Source: Candidatus Intricatilinea gracilis
GTDB taxonomy: Bacteria; Pseudomonadota; Gammaproteobacteria; Burkholderiales; Burkholderiaceae_C
Length of the DNA stretch: 64,000 nt
Assembly (NCBI GenBank): GCA_016702605.1
Contig: JADJDQ010000001.1
Location: 744,001 to 808,000 of the forward strand
Reading direction: 5' to 3'
Part shown: positions 36,784 to 45,221 of the stretch, one piece after another
How positions within the stretch are numbered: the stretch's first letter is position 1
Layout: the number at the start of each line of letters is the position of its first letter
Notes under the pieces: generated by a model
Seen by the model: the letters and a program-made list of their open reading frames with translations, nothing else
The model's database searches: none
Told to the model about the DNA's origin: nothing
Translations under genes and position numbers: made by a program

Positions 36784-37326
36784 TCAGGCCGTGAGGCCGC
36801 GCGCGATGTCGACGTAATACGCCAGCGGCGGTGTGGCCAGGCCGGCGATCTTGGCCTGGTCGTCCCACAGGCGCAGGCGCACGGCGTCGGCGGCGCCAGG
36901 GCGGGCGGCGAAGGCGGCCGCGCCGGCCTCGTCGTACACACCGCCCTGCAGCGCCAGGCTGCGCACCGAGTCGGCCGACAGCAGCTCGAAGTAGCCCGGC
37001 CGGGTCGCACACAGGTACCGCTTGGCGTCGACGTGGTTGGCGATGGCGTCGAGCACCGCGTCGGGCAACAGGCCGCGGATGAAGGGCAGGGCGGCGTATT
37101 GATGCACGTCGTCGATGCCGCGCAGCGTGGGGGTGTCGCCCTGCGGATTGGTCAGGTGGCCCAGGTCGTGCAGCAGCGCCGCGGTGATCAGCTCGGCACT
37201 GGCGCCAGCCTGTTCGGCCAGCAGCGCACTCTGCAGCGCATGTTCGAGCTGGGTGACCGGCTCACCGGCGTATTGGCTGGCGCCGTGGCGGTCGAACAAG
37301 GTGGCGATGTCGTCGAAGCTGAGCAT
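36784..37326 (-). CDS. Phosphonate-degradation-associated HD-domain oxygenase (PhnZ-like)
   Basis: 180 residues. HD-fold metal ligands are visible: H29 (TQLEHAL), H53-D54 (AALLHDLGHL), and histidines in DDVHQYAA and ANHVDAKRYLCA. This is the small HD/HDIG protein type found in phosphonate operons; the studied member PhnZ uses a mixed-valent di-iron site to cleave a hydroxylated aminophosphonate to glycine and phosphate. No PhnY-type 2-oxoglutarate dioxygenase, which would supply that substrate, is seen in the window. Confidence 0.88.
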   Translation of the reverse strand: MLSFDDIATLFDRHGASQYAGEPVTQLEHALQSALLAEQAGASAELITAALLHDLGHLTNPQGDTPTLRGIDDVHQYAALPFIRGLLPDAVLDAIANHVDAKRYLCATRPGYFELLSADSVRSLALQGGVYDEAGAAAFAARPGAADAVRLRLWDDQAKIAGLATPPLAYYVDIARGLTA

Positions 37327-37425
37327 GGTGGTCGATCGCCCGTGGCAGGCGGGCCGGCAGGTGATGAATGGTCTCGATGTCCGCAGCGGCAGGCAGGCGG
37401 GCTCATGCCGGACACCGGGCGGCGC

Positions 37426-39102
37426 TCAACGCGCCGGCGGGTCGTCGCCCAGCGCGGCCATCTGCGACGGGCGCAATCGTGTCTGCGCCAGCACACCGGC
37501 CGAGTCGAGGATGGGGTAGGCGATCGAACACAGGTGCGAGTTGATGCGCTTCAAGTCGCTGATCAGGTCCAGGTGCAGCGAGCTGGTCTCGATGCTTTGC
37601 GCCGTGTTGTCCTGCAGGCGGGCGATGTGGCTGGCGGCGTATTCACGCTCGAGGTCGCGGAAACGCGCCTTCTCTTCGAGCAGCTTGCGGGCGTCACGCA
37701 CATGGCCGTCGAGAAACACACTCATGCCCAGGCGCAGATTGGCCATCAGGCGCTCGTGCAGGTGGCAGATCTCGGCCATGCCGGCGTCGCTCAGGCTGCG
37801 GTTCTTGCGGATCTTCTTGTCCTCGATGTCCTGCAGCACCCGTTCGATGATGTCGCCGATCTGCTCCATGTTGATGGTGAACGAGACGATGTCGGTCCAG
37901 CGCCGGCTTTCGCGTTCGCTCAGCGCCTCGCGCGAGATCTGCGTCAGGTAGAACTTGATGGCGCTGTACAACTCGTCGACCGTGTCGTCGAGCTGGCGCA
38001 GCTTTTCGGCCAGTTCGAGGTCGTTGTTGCGCATCACGGGCAGGATGCCGCGCAGCATCGTCTCGACGATGTCGGCCTGGTGCAGCGCCTCGCGTGCCGC
38101 GCAGCTGATGGCCAGCGACGGTGTGGCCAGCGCCGAGTGGTCGAGGTGGCGCGGCCGGGTCGAATCGGCGAACCTGGGGCCTTCGGCCAGCACCCGGTCG
38201 ACCAACCTGCCCACCAGCCCGGTGGCGCCGATCATCAGCACGGCCAGCGCCAGGTTGAAGCCCAGGTGGAAGACCACCACCTGCTCGTGGATCTGCAGGC
38301 CACTTTGCCTGAGCAGCGCGTTGGCCTCGGGCAGGAAGGGAATCACCAGCAAGGCACCAGCCCCCTTGAAGAACAGGTTGCCCAGCGGCAGCCTGCGCAC
38401 CTGCGGTGGTGATCCGCTGGTGGCAAACAGCGCCAGCAGGCCGCTGCCCAGGTTGGCGCCCACCACCAGGCCCAGCGCCACGGTGGTCGGCACCATGCCC
38501 GAGGTGGCCAGCGTGGCGGTGAGCAGCACGATGGCCAGGCTCGAATACGACAAGACGGTGAGCGTGGCGCCCACCAGCATGTCCAGCAAGATCTCGTTGG
38601 GCAGCGCCACCAGCAGGCCACGAATGGCCGGCGCGTCGATCAGCGGTTTTGTCGCCGCCACGATCAGCTGCAGCGCCAGCGTGATGAGGCCCAGGCCGAT
38701 CAGCACACGGCCGATGCGCCCGCCGGTGCTGTTCTGGCGCGAGATGAACAACACCACACCGCTGAAGATCAGCAGCGGCGACAGCCACGACAGGTCGAAC
38801 GAAAACACCACCGCCATGAGTGCGCTGCCCACGTCGGCCCCCAGCATCACGGCCAGCGCCGCCGAGGTGGTGACCAGGCCCTTGCCCACGAACGAGGCGA
38901 CGATCAGGCAGGTGGCCGTGCCCGATTGCACCAGACTCGTCACACCGATGCCGGCCAGAAAGGAGCTGAAGCGGTTGCTGAAGCTGCGCGACAACACGCT
39001 GCGCAGGTTCTCGCCGAACACCCGCAACATGCCGGTGCGCACGTTGTGTGTGCCCCAGACCAGCAGCGCGATGGCGGCCAGCAGATTGAGAAGATGGATC
39101 AT
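37426..39102 (-). CDS. Na/Pi cotransporter family protein with PhoU-like C-terminus
   Basis: 558 residues from MIHLLNLLAAIALLVWG at 39102. Two inverted Na/Pi repeats with the paired motif SLVQSGTATCLIVASFVGKGL and ...TVLSYSSLAIVLLTATLATSGM..., and many helices to about residue 310. A helical PhoU-like tail (REALHQADIVETMLRGIL, LRQLDDTVDELYSAIKFYLTQ, HLDLISDLKRINSHL) follows. It moves phosphate across the inner membrane. In an operon that frees phosphate from phosphonates it probably balances internal Pi. Confidence 0.92.
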   Translation of the reverse strand: MIHLLNLLAAIALLVWGTHNVRTGMLRVFGENLRSVLSRSFSNRFSSFLAGIGVTSLVQSGTATCLIVASFVGKGLVTTSAALAVMLGADVGSALMAVVFSFDLSWLSPLLIFSGVVLFISRQNSTGGRIGRVLIGLGLITLALQLIVAATKPLIDAPAIRGLLVALPNEILLDMLVGATLTVLSYSSLAIVLLTATLATSGMVPTTVALGLVVGANLGSGLLALFATSGSPPQVRRLPLGNLFFKGAGALLVIPFLPEANALLRQSGLQIHEQVVVFHLGFNLALAVLMIGATGLVGRLVDRVLAEGPRFADSTRPRHLDHSALATPSLAISCAAREALHQADIVETMLRGILPVMRNNDLELAEKLRQLDDTVDELYSAIKFYLTQISREALSERESRRWTDIVSFTINMEQIGDIIERVLQDIEDKKIRKNRSLSDAGMAEICHLHERLMANLRLGMSVFLDGHVRDARKLLEEKARFRDLEREYAASHIARLQDNTAQSIETSSLHLDLISDLKRINSHLCSIAYPILDSAGVLAQTRLRPSQMAALGDDPPAR

Positions 39103-39151
39103 GCGGACACTGTAGGACGCACCGACGCAGGGCTTGTCACAGCATGAGTCT

Positions 39152-40648
39152 TCAGGTCCACGGCAGGCTGTAGGTCTTGGTGTTGGTGAAGCTCTTGATC
39201 GCTTCCTGCACACCTTCCTTGTAGCCCAGGCCCGAGTCCTTGATGCCGCCGAAGGGTGTCAGCTCGAGGCGATAACCCGGCACCTCGCGCACGTTGACCG
39301 TGCCGACCTGCAGTTCGGCCACGAACCGCATGATGTGGTCCAGCCGGTTGGTGCACACCGCCGACGACAGGCCATAGGCTGTGCCGTTGCTGATGGCGAT
39401 GGCCTCGTCGATGCTGGCGAAGGTGATGATGGGTGACACCGGGCCGAAGGTCTCCTCGCGCACCAGCGTCATCTCGGGGCGCACGTTGTCGACCACCGTC
39501 GGGGCATAGAGCGCCCCGTCACGCTGGTTGCCACACAGCAGGCGAGCGCCTTGCGCCACCGCCTCGTTCACCCGCGCCTCGAACTGGCGCGCGGCCTGTT
39601 CGCTGATCACCGTGCCCATGTCGACACTGGCGTCCATCGGGTTGCCGAAGGTCCAGGCCCGCGTCTTCTCGACCACCAGTTCGGTGAAACGTGCCGCCAC
39701 GGCCTGATGCACCAGCAAACGTTTGACTGCTGTGCAGCGCTGGCCGCTGTTCTTGTACGAACCCTGCACGGCCAGCGTGCTGGCCTCGTCCAGATCGGCA
39801 TCGTCCATCACGATGAGTGGGTCGTTGCCGCCCAGCTCCAGCACGATGCGCCGGTAGCCGGCCTTGGCGGCGATGTATTTGCCGATCGCCACCCCGCCGG
39901 TGAAGGTGATGAGGTCGACGGCCGGGTTGGTGAGCAACTCGTCGGCGATCTCGGCCGGGTCGCCGGTGACCACACTCAGCATGGCTGGCGGCAGTCCGGC
40001 TTCGTACAACAGGTCGGCGAACGCCAGCGCCGACAGCGGCACCTTCTCGGACGGTTTCAACACCATGCGGTTGTTGGTCGCCACCGACGGCACCACCTTG
40101 TGCGCCACCTGGTTCATCGGGTGGTTGAAGGGTGTGATGGCGCTGATGACACCCAGCAGCGGCTCGCGCAGCGTGTGCACGCGGCGCTTCTTGCCGTGTG
40201 GGGTGAGGTCGCAGGCGAAGCTTTGGCCGTCGTCACGCAGGCATTCGATGGCGCCGAACACCAGCACGTCGGCGACCCGGCCGGTCTCGTAGCGGCTGTC
40301 CTTGAGGCACAGGCCCGATTCGGCGCTGATGATGGCGGCAAGCTGGTCGACCCGCTCGCGCACCAGCGCGCCGGCTCGGTTCAGGATGGCGGCGCGGTCA
40401 GCCCGGCTCAGCGTCGGCCGGTACGCCTTGGCTGTCTCGAAAGCCAGGCGCACCTCGGCCAGGCTGGCCTTGGGCACGCTGCCGACCACAGCGCCGCCGT
40501 AGGGGTGACGCACGGTGATACGACGCGAGTCGTCCGGGTTGCCGGGTTCACCGCGGTCGGCGCCGACGATCTGGCCGGCGATGCGCAGGCCCTCGTGGCG
40601 CGGCGCGGGCAGGGGCAACGAGGCGGCAGGGGTGCTGGGTTCAGCCAT
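39152..40648 (-). CDS. phnY: Phosphonoacetaldehyde dehydrogenase
   Basis: 498 residues of the aldehyde dehydrogenase superfamily, with LELGGNDPLIVMDDADLD, FTGGVAIGKYIA, and the catalytic Cys in NSGQRCTAVKR (about 302). It would oxidise phosphonoacetaldehyde, made by PhnW, to phosphonoacetate with NAD. The specific assignment rests on the adjoining phosphonoacetate hydrolase and transaminase genes and on its overall resemblance to PhnY; on sequence alone it is a clear ALDH. Confidence 0.88.
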   Translation of the reverse strand: MAEPSTPAASLPLPAPRHEGLRIAGQIVGADRGEPGNPDDSRRITVRHPYGGAVVGSVPKASLAEVRLAFETAKAYRPTLSRADRAAILNRAGALVRERVDQLAAIISAESGLCLKDSRYETGRVADVLVFGAIECLRDDGQSFACDLTPHGKKRRVHTLREPLLGVISAITPFNHPMNQVAHKVVPSVATNNRMVLKPSEKVPLSALAFADLLYEAGLPPAMLSVVTGDPAEIADELLTNPAVDLITFTGGVAIGKYIAAKAGYRRIVLELGGNDPLIVMDDADLDEASTLAVQGSYKNSGQRCTAVKRLLVHQAVAARFTELVVEKTRAWTFGNPMDASVDMGTVISEQAARQFEARVNEAVAQGARLLCGNQRDGALYAPTVVDNVRPEMTLVREETFGPVSPIITFASIDEAIAISNGTAYGLSSAVCTNRLDHIMRFVAELQVGTVNVREVPGYRLELTPFGGIKDSGLGYKEGVQEAIKSFTNTKTYSLPWT

Positions 40649-40672
40649 GGTGATCAGGCCTGAGGGGGTTGC

Positions 40673-41944
40673 TCACTGAGCGTGGTTGAACGCCAGATCG
40701 AAGGCGTCGAAGTTGCGCCAGTGGTGCTGCTCGTCCAGGCCGGTGATGGCGCGGTTGACGACGAGTGGCACCCGTTGTTCGGAGCTGCCGCCGTGTGAAC
40801 GCAGCGGCACTTCGAGGCCACCGAGGTCATGCCGGCTGGCGCTGGTGCCGATCACCACCGAACGTTCGGACACCACCACGATGTCGCCGATGCGGTCGTC
40901 GGGCAACTCGAATTCACGCGCTGCCTGGGCCCGGGTGTAGACCGCCTCGACACCGCGCAACGTGCCGAGCTTGTCGACCAGCGAGGCCAGATGCACACGC
41001 GTGCGGCCGAGCTTGAGTTCGTGCGCCGCCAGGCGTTCGGCGTGTTGGCCGGTCATGTAGACCGTGGCATACGACCCGAGCGCACCGTGGTGCACCACAT
41101 ACGGATCGGTGATGGGCAGGATGACGCGGGTGACCCCTTCGCCCAGCCAGTCGTCCAGCACGTCCTGCAGCCAGATCACGTCGGGCTGCGCATCCATGCG
41201 GGTCTTGGCGTTCATGCCGTGGTCGGCGGTCAGCACGATCACGCAGCCCAGCGCTTCGAGCTGCGCCAGGTAACGGTCCATCATGGCGTAGAACATGTCG
41301 GCGCCGTAGGTGCCGGGCGCATGTTTGTGCTGCACGTAGTCGGTGGTCGACAGGTACATCACGTCGGGCGCCGGGCCGGCCGCCCCTTCCATGAGCTTGA
41401 CCCCCGCAGCGAAGACGAACTCCGACAGGTCCGCGCTATAGACCGAGGGCAGCGGCAGCCCCACCATCTGCAGCACGTTCTCGATGCCGTGTTCCATCAC
41501 CGTGCAACTGTCGGCCTTCTCGGCCGAGAAGCAGATGCCCGTCATCTCGTGGCCGAGCAGGCGGCGCAGCTTGTCCTTGGCCGTCACCACCGCCACATGT
41601 TTGCCGGCACGTGCCAGGGCTGCCAGCAAGGTGGGGGCGCGCAGCCACTCGGGGTCGTTCATCATGACCTCGGCGCCGCTGGCCGGGTCGATCAGGTAAT
41701 TGCCGCAGATGCCGTGCACGCTGGGCGGCGCGCCGGTCACGATCGACAGGTTGTTGGGGTTGGTGAAGCTGGGCATCACACAATCGGCGACCAGCGCCGT
41801 GCCCTGGGCCAGCGTGGCTTTCATCCAGGGCATGTGGCCATGGGCCACAGCCTGGGCGATGTAGTCGGGTTCACAACCGTCGACACAGACCACCACGGTG
41901 GGCTGCTTGGGCAGGTGGTAACTACGGTGGTTGACGGTGATCAC
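40673..41944 (-). CDS. phnA: Phosphonoacetate hydrolase
   Basis: 423 residues, alkaline-phosphatase superfamily. Metal-site pieces are in order: VVCVDGCEPDYI, VMPSFTNPNNLS (catalytic Thr), STTDYVQHKHAPG, LTADHGMNAKTR, and the late SHGGSSEQRVPL. It splits phosphonoacetate into acetate and phosphate using two zinc ions. The start is GTG at 41944, overlapping the regulator stop (GTGA), so the two are probably co-translated. Follows phnY in the degradation order PhnW-PhnY-PhnA. Confidence 0.94.
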   Translation of the reverse strand: MITVNHRSYHLPKQPTVVVCVDGCEPDYIAQAVAHGHMPWMKATLAQGTALVADCVMPSFTNPNNLSIVTGAPPSVHGICGNYLIDPASGAEVMMNDPEWLRAPTLLAALARAGKHVAVVTAKDKLRRLLGHEMTGICFSAEKADSCTVMEHGIENVLQMVGLPLPSVYSADLSEFVFAAGVKLMEGAAGPAPDVMYLSTTDYVQHKHAPGTYGADMFYAMMDRYLAQLEALGCVIVLTADHGMNAKTRMDAQPDVIWLQDVLDDWLGEGVTRVILPITDPYVVHHGALGSYATVYMTGQHAERLAAHELKLGRTRVHLASLVDKLGTLRGVEAVYTRAQAAREFELPDDRIGDIVVVSERSVVIGTSASRHDLGGLEVPLRSHGGSSEQRVPLVVNRAITGLDEQHHWRNFDAFDLAFNHAQ

Positions 41945-42675
41945 GTGGGTCGTCCTGTCGTCGTGGGTGGGGTGGCGGCGCCCGAGGCGTCGCGCTGCTT
42001 CTGGTTGTTGCGCAAGGTGCGCTCCTTGCTCTCCATCACATGGTCGAACATGGCCTTGCCGGCGGCTTCGGCATCGCCCGAGGCAATCGCCTTGACGATG
42101 GCGCGGTGCTCGCCCGCCGACACCGGCATGAGCCAGCTGTCGGCCAGGTTGAGGCGGCGAAACAGGCTCAGCTCCTTGATGAGCTTGCGATAGATGGCGG
42201 TGAGCTTGCGGTTGCCGGCCAGCTCGACCAGCCGGTCGTGGAAGCCCAGGTTGAGCAGGTGATAGCCGCGTGCATCCTTGGCCTTCACGGCCTGCTCCAT
42301 GGCGTCGACCAGGCCCTTGAGCTCCTTCAGCTCGGCAGGCTTGATGTGTTCGGCCAGGCGCCGGCCGACCAGTTCGTCCATGGCGGCGCGCAGGTCGAAG
42401 ATCTCGACCGCCTCGTCGATCGGGATGTCGCGCACGAACACGCCGCGGTTCTTCTCGGTGCGCACCAGGCCGGCCTCTTCGAGCATGCGAAAGGCCTCGC
42501 GCAGCGGGCCACGCGACACACCCAGGCGGGCGGCCAGCGCCATCTCGGTGAGCTTGTCGCCCGGTGCCAGTTCGCCCGACAGGATGAGCCGTTCCAGCTC
42601 GCCCTGCACCACGCTGGTGAGCGAACTGGTCTGCAGCAGGGCAATGGTGGCGTGGGTCTCGGGGTTGGCACTCAT
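41941..42675 (-). CDS. GntR-family (FCD) regulator of phosphonate use
   Basis: 244 residues from MSANPETHATIAL at 42675 (a longer start at 42699 or 42753 cannot be excluded). Winged helix with LERLILSGELAPGDKLTEMALAARLGVSRGPLREAFRMLEEAGLV, then an all-helical FCD ligand domain (IFDLRAAMDELVGRRLAE, HLLNLGFHDRLVELAGN, EHRAIVKAIASGD). First gene of the minus-strand phosphonate operon and divergent from the transporter operon, so it likely binds the 42.7-43.0 kb region. The inducer is probably an aminophosphonate. Confidence 0.9.
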   Translation of the reverse strand: MSANPETHATIALLQTSSLTSVVQGELERLILSGELAPGDKLTEMALAARLGVSRGPLREAFRMLEEAGLVRTEKNRGVFVRDIPIDEAVEIFDLRAAMDELVGRRLAEHIKPAELKELKGLVDAMEQAVKAKDARGYHLLNLGFHDRLVELAGNRKLTAIYRKLIKELSLFRRLNLADSWLMPVSAGEHRAIVKAIASGDAEAAGKAMFDHVMESKERTLRNNQKQRDASGAATPPTTTGRPT

Positions 42676-42869
42676 GCGGCAGGCGCCCGCGGCAGGCATG
42701 CTCGTTGCGATGTCGATGGGTCGATGGTTGTGCGGTTCAAGATGGTCTGGCAAACGGCGGGGCTGCGGTGACTCGGCGCAGCATCGAGGGGACCTCGGGT
42801 CAGCACCAACGTGTCACTCCGATGTGTCGCCACGATGACGCCAACGTGACCGGATGATGACAGATCGTA

Positions 42870-42883
42870 GATTGTCGGCAATC
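42870..42883. promoter_or_regulatory. Candidate operator for the GntR regulator
   Basis: GATTG-TCGG-CAATC is a perfect 5-base inverted repeat around 4 bases. Its core ATTGTCGGCAAT resembles the NTNGTNNACNAN type of site bound by FCD-subfamily GntR proteins. It lies 12 bases upstream of the -35 box of the transporter promoter. Confidence 0.5.
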
Positions 42884-42895
42884 AGCAAAAAACAG

Positions 42896-42925
42896 TTGAC
42901 CCGAGTTTTGCACCGCCCATAGACT
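42896..42925 (+). promoter_or_regulatory. Sigma-70 type promoter for the aminophosphonate transporter operon
   Basis: TTGACC at 42896-42901 and TAGACT at 42920-42925, separated by 18 bases, in an unusually AT-rich patch. The first gene starts at 42985, giving a leader of about 50 bases. The 309-base gap 42676-42984 is the divergent control region. Confidence 0.6.
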
Positions 42926-42984
42926 GATTGCAAGTGCTTTTACCCGCCGCGGCGGTTGTTGAACTTTCCTTGTCGGAGATGCCC

Positions 42985-44049
42985 ATGACGTGCTCGCCCT
43001 TGTCTGTTCGCCGCCCGCTGCTTGGCCTCATGGCCGCTGCAGCAGCCTTGTGCCTCACCGGCGGTGCCCTCGCCCAGGGCAAGACCTCGCTGACGGTCTA
43101 CACCGCACTCGAGACCGACCAGCTCAAGGCCTACGAGGCCGGCTTCGTCAAGGCCAACCCCGACATCGAGATCAAGTGGGTGCGTGATTCGACCGGCGTC
43201 ATCACCGCCAAGCTGCTGGCCGAAAAGGCCAACCCGCAGGCCGACGCGGTGATGGGTGTGGCGGCATCGAGCCTGGCCCTGCTCAACAGCAACGGCATGC
43301 TCGAACCCTACGCGCCCGCCAACCTGGCCGCCATCTCGGCCCAGTACAAGGACAAGAAGAACCCGCCGGCCTGGTTCGGCATGGACGTGTGGGGCGCCAC
43401 GGTGTGCTTCAACACCATCGAGGCGGCCAAGAAGGGCATTCCCAAACCCGAGAGCTGGCAGGACCTGACCAAGCCGGTCTACAAGGGCAGCATCGTCATG
43501 CCCAACCCGGCCTCGTCGGGCACGGGTTACTTCGACGTCACCGCCTGGCTGGCCCTGTTCGGCGACGAAGGTGGCAAGGGCGGCGGCTGGAAGTTCATGG
43601 ACGGCCTGCACGAGAACATCATGCAGTACACCCATTCGGGCTCCAAACCCTGCGTGATGGCGGGCAACGGCGAGACGGTGATCGGCATCAGCTTCGAGTA
43701 CCGCGCCAACACCATCAAGGCCAAGGGTGGCCCGATCGATCTGGTCTTCCCGAAGGAGGGCCTGGGCTGGGACCTGGAAGCCTTCGGCATCCACAAGGGC
43801 ACCAAGAAGCTGGATGCGGCCAAGAAGCTGGCGGACTGGGCCAGCAGCAAGGACGCCATGGCGCTGTACGGCAAGAACTTCGCCATCACGGCGGTGCCCG
43901 GTGTGGCAGCGCCGCTGGCCAACGTGCCGGCCGACTACGAAGCTCGCCTGGTGAAGATGGACTTCCAGTGGGCGGCAGACAACCGCGAACGCATCCTCGC
44001 CGAGTGGGACAAGCGCTACAACGCCAAGTCCGAACCCAAGAAGAAGTGA
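42985..44049 (+). CDS. Aminophosphonate ABC transporter substrate-binding protein
   Basis: 354 residues from MTCSPLSVRR at 42985, chosen because GGAG lies 7 bases upstream; an ATG six bases earlier leaves no room for it. Signal peptide LLGLMAAAAALCLTGGALAQ. The mature protein is of the iron/sulfate/phosphonate binding type (LTVYTALETDQLKAYEAGF, WVRDSTGVITAKLLAEK, NPASSGTGYFDVTAWL). The permease, ATPase and PhnW genes follow immediately, pointing to 2-aminoethylphosphonate as ligand. Periplasmic. Confidence 0.9.
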   Translation: MTCSPLSVRRPLLGLMAAAAALCLTGGALAQGKTSLTVYTALETDQLKAYEAGFVKANPDIEIKWVRDSTGVITAKLLAEKANPQADAVMGVAASSLALLNSNGMLEPYAPANLAAISAQYKDKKNPPAWFGMDVWGATVCFNTIEAAKKGIPKPESWQDLTKPVYKGSIVMPNPASSGTGYFDVTAWLALFGDEGGKGGGWKFMDGLHENIMQYTHSGSKPCVMAGNGETVIGISFEYRANTIKAKGGPIDLVFPKEGLGWDLEAFGIHKGTKKLDAAKKLADWASSKDAMALYGKNFAITAVPGVAAPLANVPADYEARLVKMDFQWAADNRERILAEWDKRYNAKSEPKKK

Positions 44050-44122
44050 TCGCGGCGCCGCCGCGCATCGACTCGCAGCCCAGAGCCTGACGCAAACAGC
44101 CACAGCACCGAGCCCGCACACG

Positions 44123-45196
44123 ATGGTGTCGCCCGCGAACTCGCCGTACCTGCAGCTCCAGGGTGTTGCCAAGCAGTTCGGCCAGTTCACTGCCCTGCAG
44201 GGGGTCGACCTCGACATCCAGCCCGGCGAGTTCGTTTGTTTCCTCGGCCCCTCGGGCTGTGGCAAGACCACGCTGCTGCGCATCATCGCGGGGCTGGAAC
44301 AGCAAAGCGCCGGGCGCATCGTGCAGGCCGGGCGTGACATCTCGCTTGAGCCTCCGGCCGGGCGCGACTACGGCATCGTGTTCCAGAGCTACGCGCTATT
44401 TCCCAACCTCACGGTGGCCGACAACGTCGCGTACGGCCTGGTGAACCGGCGCAAGCCCCGGGCCGAGATCCGCGCCCGCGTCGATGAACTGCTCAAGCTC
44501 GTCGGCCTGCCGGGCAGTGCGGCCAAGGTGCCGGCGCAACTCTCGGGCGGACAGCAACAACGTATCGCGCTGGCGCGGGCCTTGGCCACGTCGCCAGGAT
44601 TGCTGCTGCTCGATGAACCACTCTCGGCGCTTGATGCACTCGAGCGTGTGCGGCTGCGCCAGGAGATCCGCAGCTTGCAGGCCAAGCTGGGCGTGACGAC
44701 CATCATGGTCACGCACGACCAGGAAGAAGCGCTGTCGGTGGCCGACCGCATCGTCGTGATGAACCACGGCGTGATCGAGCAGGTCGGCACCCCCATGCAG
44801 GTCTACCGCGACCCGGCCACCCCTTTCGTGGCCGACTTTGTCGGCAAGATCAATGTGCTGGCCGGGCGGCTGCAGCCCGGCCGCCAGCTCGCCATCGGCC
44901 AGCAGATCTTCGTGTGTGACCACGACACCGACGCCGCGCGGGATGTGAAGGTCTACCTGCGCCCCGAGGATGTGCTGGCCCGGCCCATCAGCCCCGGCGA
45001 CGCCAACGTGTTCGACGCCGCGATCGACAAGATCGAGTTCCTCGGTTCGTATTGCCTGGTCAAGGTGACCGCGCCACACATGCCCGAGCAGGCACTCACG
45101 GTCTACCTCTCGCTCAACTACCTGGCCGAACACGCGCTCGCCGAAGGCAGCACGCTGGCACTGCGCCTGCCCGCCGAACGCATGCGGCTGTTCTGA
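44123..45196 (+). CDS. Aminophosphonate ABC transporter ATP-binding protein
   Basis: 357 residues. Walker A GPSGCGKTT (about 46-54), Q-loop VFQSYALFPN, signature LSGGQQQR, Walker B LLLLDEPLSALD and the switch His in VTHDQEEALSVADR. The C-terminal 110 residues form a TOBE-like domain (VKVYLRPEDVLA). Belongs to the transporter operon with 42985 and 45222, cytosolic side of the inner membrane. Confidence 0.93.
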   Translation: MVSPANSPYLQLQGVAKQFGQFTALQGVDLDIQPGEFVCFLGPSGCGKTTLLRIIAGLEQQSAGRIVQAGRDISLEPPAGRDYGIVFQSYALFPNLTVADNVAYGLVNRRKPRAEIRARVDELLKLVGLPGSAAKVPAQLSGGQQQRIALARALATSPGLLLLDEPLSALDALERVRLRQEIRSLQAKLGVTTIMVTHDQEEALSVADRIVVMNHGVIEQVGTPMQVYRDPATPFVADFVGKINVLAGRLQPGRQLAIGQQIFVCDHDTDAARDVKVYLRPEDVLARPISPGDANVFDAAIDKIEFLGSYCLVKVTAPHMPEQALTVYLSLNYLAEHALAEGSTLALRLPAERMRLF

Positions 45197-45221
45197 CCCG
45201 ATCATCTGGGCCAGCTGCACC

